From CAYTGM01 sp964437365 (GTDB lineage: Bacteria; Sumerlaeota; Sumerlaeia; SLMS01), in contig CAYTGM010000004.1 of the NCBI GenBank assembly GCA_964437365.1, positions 62,001 through 126,000 of the forward strand: a DNA stretch of 64,000 bases, written 5' to 3'. Both the position numbers and the translations under genes were made by a program. Shown one piece after another: positions 1 through 6,923 of this stretch; the stretch's first letter is position 1; each line of letters starts with the position of its first letter. The notes beneath the pieces are model-generated. The model made no database searches. It saw only the letters and a list, made by a program, of their open reading frames with translations, and was not told the origin of the DNA.

Positions 1-408
1 AGGAGCACAATGAAGGCTGGCTCCCTTCACCCCGAGTTCTCTATCTCGCGTGCAGTAGGTTTCAATCACAGCTCAAACTGAGATTTCCGTGACCACTGTT
101 CGTGGACGGGATCATGAAATGTAGCTCAACGATCAAAGATGTGACAATCGTTCGAACTCTCTACGCCAGAATGGTCTTCGGAAGTAATGGTTATATAGAT
201 GGTGAGCGAGAGGGGTGGATGTGTGTGCGTGGAAACGCAGACATAGTGGGGCGATGTCGAGGCTTTCAGGCACGCAGAGCTTCTGCTCGCAGCCGGCAAG
301 CATATCATAAACAGGATTTCTGAAGATCACCCTAAATCAATAAGAGCTCCCTGAAAACACCAGGGAGCTTGAAGGTAAACATTGTTTGAGGTGATTTTGA
401 AAGAAGCC
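1..408. other. intergenic region, no convincing gene
   Basis: I see no supported gene here. Short open frames exist on both strands (for example 102-323 on the plus strand), but they overlap one another, lack a clear ribosome-binding site and resemble no family I know. A small hairpin (TGAAGG/CCTTCA, 11-29) sits at the window edge, and the region ends with the hairpin annotated separately at 345-369. Confidence 0.5.
345..369 (-). terminator. hairpin terminator of the FmdB-type gene
   Basis: AGCTCCCTG and CAGGGAGCT form a perfect 9-bp stem with a 7-nt loop, 40 nt past the stop codon of the minus-strand gene ending at 409. On the minus strand it is followed by CTTATTGATTT, which is only moderately T-rich. 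It is a plausible but not ideal intrinsic terminator. Confidence 0.55.
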
Positions 409-762
409 TTAGCTCTCAGAGGACTTACTGGTGGCCTCTGATTTAGCTGTTGTCTTGGAGCTCGAAGATGAATCGGCAGTCGCTGTGGAAGTTGAAGTGC
501 TTCCATTTTCAGCCGTGGATGCTGACTTGGACTCAGAAGAACTCTTACTCGAGCTCTCGCCTCCTCCTGAATTGCTATTCTTGTAATCAGTAATATAGAA
601 CCCGGAGCCTTTGAAGATAAGGCCCGTGCCGCCGCTGAGCAGTTTCTTAACGGAACCCTGCTCGCCGCAGAGAGTGCACGTGTCCAGAGGTGGGTCGCTC
701 ATTTTCTGTGTGGCTTCGAATGCTTCCCCGCAAGCGTCACATTGGTAATCATAGCGTGGCAT
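409..762 (-). CDS. FmdB-family zinc ribbon protein
   Basis: This 117-aa protein starts MPRYDYQCDACG and has two CxxC pairs (CDAC near residues 8-11, CTLC near 29-32) that would bind one zinc. The segment GTGLIFKGSGFYITDY (about residues 46-61) is typical of the FmdB/CxxC_CxxC_SSSS family, whose members are small putative regulators of largely unknown function. From about residue 65 the chain is a low-complexity Ser/Thr/Lys/Glu/Ala tail, probably disordered and longer than in many relatives. A hairpin follows the gene. Family assignment is firm; the regulatory role is only a family-level guess. Confidence 0.9.
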   Translation of the reverse strand: MPRYDYQCDACGEAFEATQKMSDPPLDTCTLCGEQGSVKKLLSGGTGLIFKGSGFYITDYKNSNSGGGESSSKSSSESKSASTAENGSTSTSTATADSSSSSKTTAKSEATSKSSES

Positions 763-996
763 GGTTGTTACTCCGAGTGTGTCATCATGAAATAAATCTG
801 GACGAGAGTCCCTTAATTCTCTGGTTTGTAAAGCAAAGAGTGCACCTTTTTACTCGATAAAGTGTGCCTGGGCTGCTGCATTGAGGGAATTCTCAAGGCA
901 GGCCCGCTTCTCTTGACCCTCCATGGGAAGAAGTCTACCCCACTCTCTCAGTCTTATCCGGCTGAAATAATTCTGTAAGAATGAGAGTATCTGCTC

Positions 997-2331
997 ATGT
1001 CGAAAATTAAAGGGAATCTTGTCGTTGGTCAGTCTGGTGGCCCGACAGCCGTCATCAACCAGTCTCTTGTAGGAGTCGTCCAGGAGGCATTGAAGTACGA
1101 AGAAATCGAAGGGATCTTTGGAGCCAAGAATGGCGTTGAAGGAATTCTTCGTGAAGACTTCATCGACCTCAGGGCTCAAGACCCTCGTGACCTGGAGGAG
1201 GTCGCTGCGACCCCATCTGCCGGTCTTGGATCTTGTCGCTTCAAGCCTAAGGAAGAAGATTGCAAGGAGATCTTCAAGATCTTTGAAAAGCACAATGTGC
1301 GCTATTTCTTCTATATCGGTGGTAACGACTCAGCTCTTTCGACAGGCATTATCAATAAGATTGCACAGAAAGAAAAGTACGAGCTCCGTGTTTTTCACGT
1401 TCCCAAGACAATCGACAACGATCTTCTGGTAACGGACCACTGCCCGGGCTATGGTTCTGCGGCCAAGTACGTTGCCCAGTGCTTCATGGGGAACGATGCG
1501 GACAACCGCTCGCTTAATGGGATCAAGATCGACGTTGTGATGGGACGTAATGCCGGGTGGCTGACAGCAGGTGCAGCCATGGCGCGTATCAATGAGGGCG
1601 ATGGACCTCACATGATCTGCTTTCCGGAACGCAGCTACACGGTAAAAGAGTTCGTCGAAAAAGTTGATGAAGTCTATACGGCAAATGGTCGTTGTCTTGC
1701 AGCAGTCTCGGAAGGACTTTGTGACGATGAAGGAAACGTCTGGCTTCAGTCGGACAAAGTTCGTGATGAACTGAAATCACTGGGCATGGAATCACTTATC
1801 GGATGGATGGATGCGATGGGCAAGATCGAAGATGCAGCAGGCGGCGCGAAGCTTGATGCTTTTGGTCATGCGCAGCTTTCAGGAACGGGTGCTCTTGCAG
1901 ATCTTCTGGCACACGTAACAAAGATTCATCTCTTCCAGAAATATGGCAAAAAGGCACGTATTCGTGCTGATACGCTTGGCTACGCACAGCGCTCTTTCGC
2001 GGGGTGTGTCAGTGAATCAGACGCCATTGAAGCTCGTGAAGCTGGCGAAGCTGCTGTGAAAGCAGCGATGTCTGGCGATATAGACGGTTCGATCTGTTTC
2101 CGCCGCGTACAGAATGCTTATGGCAAGTACCTCTGCGAGTGCATCCGCGCTAATCTGGAAGATGTCTCTGGTGTTAACTTTCCTAAGGGGATGAAACAGT
2201 ACCGCCCCATGGATGACCGCTTTATCTCCAGTGACAAGTTTGACGTAACTCCTGAATTTGTCGAGTGGATGAAGCCTCTCATTGGACAGTTGCCTCCAAA
2301 AGGTCTTCTCACTGAAAAGAAGATCGGCTAA
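997..2331 (+). CDS. pfp: diphosphate-dependent 6-phosphofructokinase
   Basis: This 444-aa cytosolic enzyme would interconvert fructose 6-phosphate and fructose 1,6-bisphosphate in glycolysis/gluconeogenesis. GQSGGPTAVIN lies at the N-terminus, GGNDS at 108-112, the catalytic loop PKTIDNDL at 136-143 and MGR at 182-184. Asp111 takes the place of the Gly found in ATP-dependent enzymes (GGDGS), and PKTIDND replaces the ATP-type PGTIDND; both indicate pyrophosphate as phosphoryl donor. Asn110 stands where many family members have Asp. The start has a GAGAG-type ribosome-binding site about 10 nt upstream. The gene is a single unit closed by a strong terminator. Function is confident; PPi specificity is a motif-based inference. 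Confidence 0.92.
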   Translation: MSKIKGNLVVGQSGGPTAVINQSLVGVVQEALKYEEIEGIFGAKNGVEGILREDFIDLRAQDPRDLEEVAATPSAGLGSCRFKPKEEDCKEIFKIFEKHNVRYFFYIGGNDSALSTGIINKIAQKEKYELRVFHVPKTIDNDLLVTDHCPGYGSAAKYVAQCFMGNDADNRSLNGIKIDVVMGRNAGWLTAGAAMARINEGDGPHMICFPERSYTVKEFVEKVDEVYTANGRCLAAVSEGLCDDEGNVWLQSDKVRDELKSLGMESLIGWMDAMGKIEDAAGGAKLDAFGHAQLSGTGALADLLAHVTKIHLFQKYGKKARIRADTLGYAQRSFAGCVSESDAIEAREAGEAAVKAAMSGDIDGSICFRRVQNAYGKYLCECIRANLEDVSGVNFPKGMKQYRPMDDRFISSDKFDVTPEFVEWMKPLIGQLPPKGLLTEKKIG

Positions 2332-2346
2332 TCAGTTCATAAACCT

Positions 2347-2379
2347 ACTCCCCCTCTTTGCATGAAGAGGGGGAGTTTT
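2347..2379 (+). terminator. intrinsic terminator of the phosphofructokinase gene
   Basis: CTCCCCCTCTT (2348-2358) pairs perfectly with AAGAGGGGGAG (2365-2375) around a 6-nt loop, followed by TTTTCT. The 11-bp GC-rich stem and T-tract, 16 nt after the stop codon, make it a textbook rho-independent terminator. Confidence 0.95.
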
Positions 2380-2412
2380 CTACCTTTCTGAATCCTCCAC
2401 GAGAGTAAGCAT

Positions 2413-3393
2413 ATGTCTTCAACATTTCCTTTCAAACGCATTCTTGTAACGGGTGGAGCGGGTTTTATTGGCTCGCACCTGTGCGAGAAATTGTTGGAGC
2501 ATGGATGCCAGGTAGAGGCTCTCGATGATCTTTCGACTGGGTCTATACACAATATTGAACACCTGACGAAACAGGACAAGTTCAAGCTGACCGTGGGATC
2601 TGTTCTCGACGACCAGGCAGTAGCGATCGCCGTCGATCGCGCGGATGCTGTCTACCACATGGCCGCAGCAGTGGGCGTTCGTCTCATTGTGGAGAACCCC
2701 GTCAAGACAATCGAAACGAATATCAGCGGAACCGAGACGGTGCTTCGTCATGTGATGAAGAAGAGGAAGCCAATCTTGGTTGCGAGCACCAGCGAGGTAT
2801 ACGGCAAACGCTCGCATGTGCCCTTTAATGAAGAAGATGATTTGATCCTGGGTTCCAGTCGACGTCCCCGCTGGGCCTATGCATGCTCGAAACTGATGGA
2901 TGAGTTTCTGGCTCTTGCTCATCACCGCGAGAACAAGCTCCCTGTCGTCATCGCACGTCTGTTCAATACCGTGGGTCCTCGTCAAACCGGCACTTACGGT
3001 ATGGTGATTCCTCGATTTGTTGAACAGGCCCTCAATAACCAGGCGATTACGGTTTATGGCGATGGGTCTCAAACGAGAACGTTCTGTCATGTGGAAGATG
3101 CTGTTCGAGGCCTGATTGATCTGCTGGCAGCAAAATCATGTTACGGAAACGTCTATAACGTTGGAGGACAGAGAGAGATTCCCATCAAAGAGCTTGCTGA
3201 GTTAATTGTCGCTCTATCAAAGAGTTCTTCTCAAATTCAGGAAATCCCCTTCGAAGAAGCTTATGACAAAGACTTTGAAGATATGCAACGTCGTGTTCCT
3301 GATCTGAGCAAAATCAGCAAAGCGATTGGCTATCAACCAGAGAAACAGATCGAAGACATCATTCGGGATGTCATCTCAAGTCTTAAAGCGTAA
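2413..3393 (+). CDS. NAD-dependent sugar-nucleotide epimerase/dehydratase
   Basis: This 326-aa extended short-chain dehydrogenase has the Rossmann motif GGAGFIGSH at about residues 14-22, an acidic NAD-discriminating stretch (ALDDLSTG, about 37-44), the serine of STSEVYGK (about 125-132) and the catalytic YxxxK in YACSK (about 156-160). The RLFNTVGPRQ segment and a C-terminal substrate-binding half fit UDP-glucose 4-epimerase, UDP-glucuronate decarboxylase or dTDP-glucose dehydratase-like enzymes. The exact substrate cannot be read from sequence. It would act in the cytosol on nucleotide sugars for envelope polysaccharide. Its 3' end overlaps the convergent phosphatase gene by 18 bp. Confidence 0.85.
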   Translation: MSSTFPFKRILVTGGAGFIGSHLCEKLLEHGCQVEALDDLSTGSIHNIEHLTKQDKFKLTVGSVLDDQAVAIAVDRADAVYHMAAAVGVRLIVENPVKTIETNISGTETVLRHVMKKRKPILVASTSEVYGKRSHVPFNEEDDLILGSSRRPRWAYACSKLMDEFLALAHHRENKLPVVIARLFNTVGPRQTGTYGMVIPRFVEQALNNQAITVYGDGSQTRTFCHVEDAVRGLIDLLAAKSCYGNVYNVGGQREIPIKELAELIVALSKSSSQIQEIPFEEAYDKDFEDMQRRVPDLSKISKAIGYQPEKQIEDIIRDVISSLKA

Positions 3394-4209
3394 ATACGTT
3401 CGGTCGTCGTAAGAGACGAGGCCTTTACGAAGCCCTTTTGTAGACTTAACCTCATTAATGAGGAGAGGGTCTCTTTTCAAGACCTGCTGCAGGTGCTCTT
3501 CCGTTTCTTTCAAAGTCGGAAAAAGTTCGGGGTATCCGTCACTGGCCAGAACAACTTCCTCACAATCATCGGGCACTTCGATGATTTCGACCAAATGCTC
3601 AGGAATGGAATCGCCGTTAAAGACGCTATATGCATAGTCGCTGAAGTCTTCGAAATTGGCAAAAGCGTGCTGTATTTTGAAGATGGGTTTTAATGCTTCG
3701 CGACCAGGATCTTTCTCGATGATCTCATCAAAAGGTTCGTCAGCAGCAAGATACCCTTCATTGATAGCTGCCCGGAAGTCTTCCATCACCTGATCCAGTT
3801 TCATCTGAGGCCAATACTTCTCTCCTGCAACAAGCGCCTGACAGTCCCCAACGATCCAGATCTCGCGATGGTGCTTTGAATAAATGGCGGCGGTAGCTGC
3901 CATGGAACGACTGACGAGATCCAGATCTTTAGCGCGCAACCCACCAACCATATCAGAATGAACGAATGCGTCGGAGATGAATTCTAGAGCTTCTTCACTA
4001 TCCGCTTCTGGTTCGAGGTGCTTGAGAGCAGTTCCGATAATCTCGCTCGCCATGCGTCCCGGAGTGATTTTACCAAACATGAGATCGGTCTTACAGGTAA
4101 CACCGTCTGTCACCGCAATGAAATGTTCCGTGACGTGTATAGCATCTTCATTGAGGTCTTCCTTACCCTGCTTTGACTGGGTGAAGGATTCGATGATTGC
4201 TTTCTTCAT
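3376..4209 (-). CDS. PP2C-like protein phosphatase family protein
   Basis: This 277-aa protein resembles PPM/PP2C Ser/Thr phosphatases. NEDAIHV near residue 20, FIAVTDGVT near 30-38, a central EIWIVGDCQALV and a C-terminal VVLASDGYPELF give the spaced aspartates that bind two metal ions in this family. SDGYPELF corresponds to the usual SDGxxE/D motif. It would remove phosphate from Ser/Thr residues in the cytosol; its substrate is unknown and no kinase is adjacent. The gene converges on the epimerase gene with an 18-bp overlap. The family call is fairly good but the sequence is divergent. Confidence 0.7.
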   Translation of the reverse strand: MKKAIIESFTQSKQGKEDLNEDAIHVTEHFIAVTDGVTCKTDLMFGKITPGRMASEIIGTALKHLEPEADSEEALEFISDAFVHSDMVGGLRAKDLDLVSRSMAATAAIYSKHHREIWIVGDCQALVAGEKYWPQMKLDQVMEDFRAAINEGYLAADEPFDEIIEKDPGREALKPIFKIQHAFANFEDFSDYAYSVFNGDSIPEHLVEIIEVPDDCEEVVLASDGYPELFPTLKETEEHLQQVLKRDPLLINEVKSTKGLRKGLVSYDDRTYLRFKT

Positions 4210-4277
4210 ATGGGATACTCGTTCAACGCCTTCTGCTCTTCGAGATCATTTTCTCTTTAGCTCTCACAATGTCTATA

Positions 4278-5624
4278 TCACCTGGAAACCAGAATAATCT
4301 TCGATGCTTTCTGATTCTCCATACCCTTCTTGACGAAGGCCATGCTCGCGAAACTCACGAGACCAGTTTTATCGGGCGAGTTAGCCTGTTGATAGTTTAA
4401 CAGTTTCGCCACGCCCTTTTCCTCAAAGATCTTCATCATGCAGTAAATGGGAGCTATACTGCAGACATTTTGATGATTCTTTGTTGGGCGGAAATTCTCG
4501 AAGAAAGACTCTGCATCACCGCCTTCAATGGCTCTCAGGGCAGCGCGATCATTCTCTTCGATCTCTTTTTCTTTCTCCGGCTCATTGAGTTCTTCATGAC
4601 CAAACTCTGGTCCACAATGGGAGAAGTCAACTCCACCAATGACTGCCACCTCGTCTCCGTATTTATCTATAATAGTACGAATCGCCTGGCAGAACTTTGT
4701 AAGCACATCATCCTTGGAAGGAGTTCCACCCTCTTCGTGCAGATAATCCTCAATGCTGGAGACAAGAATAGGAACGACTGATATATCGTCATCACCGTAG
4801 ACATGTTTCAGGTAGGCGGCCTGGAGCTCGATCGTATGCTCATCGGCATGGTAATACTCATCCATAAACAGATCACCGTCATAAGCCTCCGCAATTTCAT
4901 CGAGAAGAGTTTGATCTGTCTTCAGGGTACCAAAAGGAGTCGCATAATCCTTACGTGTCGCCGCAAAGTATCCTTCGATGGGTCGGTGTGAAGTAGCCAG
5001 AATGATAAACTTTTTTGCGCCGGTTCCGCACTCTTTGAGAGCCTTATAAGCCCAGGCATAGGATTCACCACCGCGCGTATAGTCGATGTGAGGAGAGAGG
5101 ATTCCGATGACAGACTCTTTAGGAAGGTCCAGCTGTTCGGGGGGCGAATTGTGTCCCATCTTATGTCGACGGAACTCATCCCCCAGTTCTTTCATGATCT
5201 TAAGACGGTCGCCTTCGGGCATTTGAAAGACCTTCATCGGTCTTGTGGGCGAGTCCTGCCACTCTTTTTGTTTCGCTTTAAGGGCTTCCACGAACCGGTC
5301 CGTCTGAAGGAGAAGCGCTTCGTCGAGCTGCTTGGCCATGGATTCAAACAAACCTTCCGGGGTGATCTGACCTGTCGCCATGGTAAGCTTCTGAGCCATT
5401 TCACCGAGGGATGTTTTTCCGTCTGCCATCTCGAGGAAAAGAAGGAGCATGGGATCGGGCGGCAAGAGAGCGACGCCCTCTATAAGTCCCAATGGGTCTC
5501 GGACCATGATGAGTGTTTGTTCACCTTGCTTCACAGGGACAAGTTCTACAGGTCGAAGTGCAGGTGTTTCCAGTGGATAGGTTTGAATTTGATCGAACAC
5601 GGTTGCCTCTTTAGTGGGTTTCAT
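4278..5624 (-). CDS. MEMO-family (AmmeMemoRadiSam system B-like) protein with N-terminal extension
   Basis: The C-terminal 280 residues of this 448-aa protein match the MEMO/UPF0103 family: PHIDYTRGG, ILATSHRP, TPFGTLKTD, the HADEHTIELQ segment, GGVDFSHCGPEFG and a Cys-containing NVCSIAPIY. In characterised relatives these His/Cys residues form a metal-binding, extradiol-dioxygenase-like site. About 170 N-terminal residues are additional to the usual 260-300-aa family length, and I do not recognise that part. The AMMECR1 and radical SAM partners that often accompany it are not in this window. The biochemical function of bacterial members is unsettled. Confidence 0.85.
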   Translation of the reverse strand: MKPTKEATVFDQIQTYPLETPALRPVELVPVKQGEQTLIMVRDPLGLIEGVALLPPDPMLLLFLEMADGKTSLGEMAQKLTMATGQITPEGLFESMAKQLDEALLLQTDRFVEALKAKQKEWQDSPTRPMKVFQMPEGDRLKIMKELGDEFRRHKMGHNSPPEQLDLPKESVIGILSPHIDYTRGGESYAWAYKALKECGTGAKKFIILATSHRPIEGYFAATRKDYATPFGTLKTDQTLLDEIAEAYDGDLFMDEYYHADEHTIELQAAYLKHVYGDDDISVVPILVSSIEDYLHEEGGTPSKDDVLTKFCQAIRTIIDKYGDEVAVIGGVDFSHCGPEFGHEELNEPEKEKEIEENDRAALRAIEGGDAESFFENFRPTKNHQNVCSIAPIYCMMKIFEEKGVAKLLNYQQANSPDKTGLVSFASMAFVKKGMENQKASKIILVSR

Positions 5625-5726
5625 TGCTAGAACAACATCATTGCGTATCGATAGCGGGACAAGGCAAGGACTCTCTGCACTCGATGGGCGTTAAATACTG
5701 ACAACCGGGATTCAGGAGCCTCGAAA

Positions 5727-6923
5727 ATGATATCGTATCAGGAAGCCATGGAAAAAATCATGGCATTGGAAACGCCTCAGAAGAGAAAGAAAGTTCCGTT
5801 GATGGATTCGGAAGACTGTTACCTGGCAGGTCCTGTCGAAGCTCCATGGGATCTTCCGAGATTTGATAACAGCGCCATGGATGGCTACGCCTTCCATTCA
5901 GATGATATTGGCAAGGTGGAGGAGTTCAAACTGGTCGGCGAAAGTGCTGCCGGACATGCGTATAGCGGTCGTGTTGAAAGAGGCGAGATCATTGCCATCA
6001 GTACAGGTGCTGAGGTTCCCGCTGGGTTGGACACGATCGCACCGATAGAAATATGCGAAAAAAATGGCAATACTGTCAGAGTCACCGGTGATGTTGAAGC
6101 AAACAGGTTCATTCGCTTTAAGGGCAGTGATGTCAAAAAAGGCCAGAAGGTGTTTCAAAGAGGAACTCGTATAGACCCGGAGACCATTGGTTTTCTCTCA
6201 TTCTACAACATCCCGGAGGTAGAAATTATCATCCCCCCTAAAGTTGCAATCCTCACAAGTGGTGATGAGATCATACCATATGGCGAGACGCCAACTGGAA
6301 GTCAGATTATTGGGTCGAGCTTATACGCACTCGAAAGAAAGTTAAGGAACTGGGGCTGTGAGACTCGTCTTCTTGGAATAGCTAAAGACGAGCTTTCGAA
6401 CTTCCTGGACCTTATGAAACAGGCCCTTGGATGGGCAGATATCATCGTAACAACGGCAGGGGTTTCAGTAGGTCCCCATGACCTGATGAGCCAGGTCATA
6501 GAAGAGCTGAACGGCGATATACACTTCTGGAGAGTTGCCGTTCGCCCGGGAAAGCCAATGCTGCTGGCAACCTATGGAAAAAAGGTACATTTTGGATTTC
6601 CAGGGAATCCTGTCTCAACAAGTTGTAATTCAGAAATCTTCCTGAAACCCTTTCTCGAAAAGTGGTTCGGTAAAGACTCTCGATTGCCACTTGAATACTG
6701 CGTGCCGCTTGCTACCGACTGCCCTCGAGACAAAAGAAGGCACTTTTACGTCTATGCGCAAAAAGAAGTTAAGGAAGGCACTCTTACGATTCGTCCACTT
6801 GAAAATCAAAATAGTGGAAATATCTTAAATCCTGCGCTGGCAGATGCTCTCATTTCGGTGTCACCGGGACCGGATGCTATTCCTGAAGGGGAGCTGGTCA
6901 GGATCATCGACCTTAAAGCCTAA
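5727..6923 (+). CDS. moeA: molybdopterin molybdenumtransferase MoeA
   Basis: This 398-aa enzyme inserts molybdate into adenylylated molybdopterin, the last step of molybdenum cofactor synthesis. FDNSAMDGYAF near residues 47-57 is the MoeA N-terminal signature; ILTSGDEI, TTAGVSVGPHDL and FGFPGNPVSTS in the middle form the MoaB/MogA-like catalytic domain. A C-terminal beta domain completes the normal length. It stands alone between the divergent MEMO gene and the convergent kinase gene, with which it overlaps by 4 bp. No other moa/moe genes are nearby, so its partners lie elsewhere. Some genomes carry several MoeA paralogs; which one this is cannot be told. Confidence 0.92.
   Translation: MISYQEAMEKIMALETPQKRKKVPLMDSEDCYLAGPVEAPWDLPRFDNSAMDGYAFHSDDIGKVEEFKLVGESAAGHAYSGRVERGEIIAISTGAEVPAGLDTIAPIEICEKNGNTVRVTGDVEANRFIRFKGSDVKKGQKVFQRGTRIDPETIGFLSFYNIPEVEIIIPPKVAILTSGDEIIPYGETPTGSQIIGSSLYALERKLRNWGCETRLLGIAKDELSNFLDLMKQALGWADIIVTTAGVSVGPHDLMSQVIEELNGDIHFWRVAVRPGKPMLLATYGKKVHFGFPGNPVSTSCNSEIFLKPFLEKWFGKDSRLPLEYCVPLATDCPRDKRRHFYVYAQKEVKEGTLTIRPLENQNSGNILNPALADALISVSPGPDAIPEGELVRIIDLKA

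Noticed and set aside
102..323. 73-aa open frame on the plus strand, and overlapping minus-strand frames
   Set aside because: No ribosome-binding site, no family resemblance, and mutually overlapping frames of similar length. Treated as chance.
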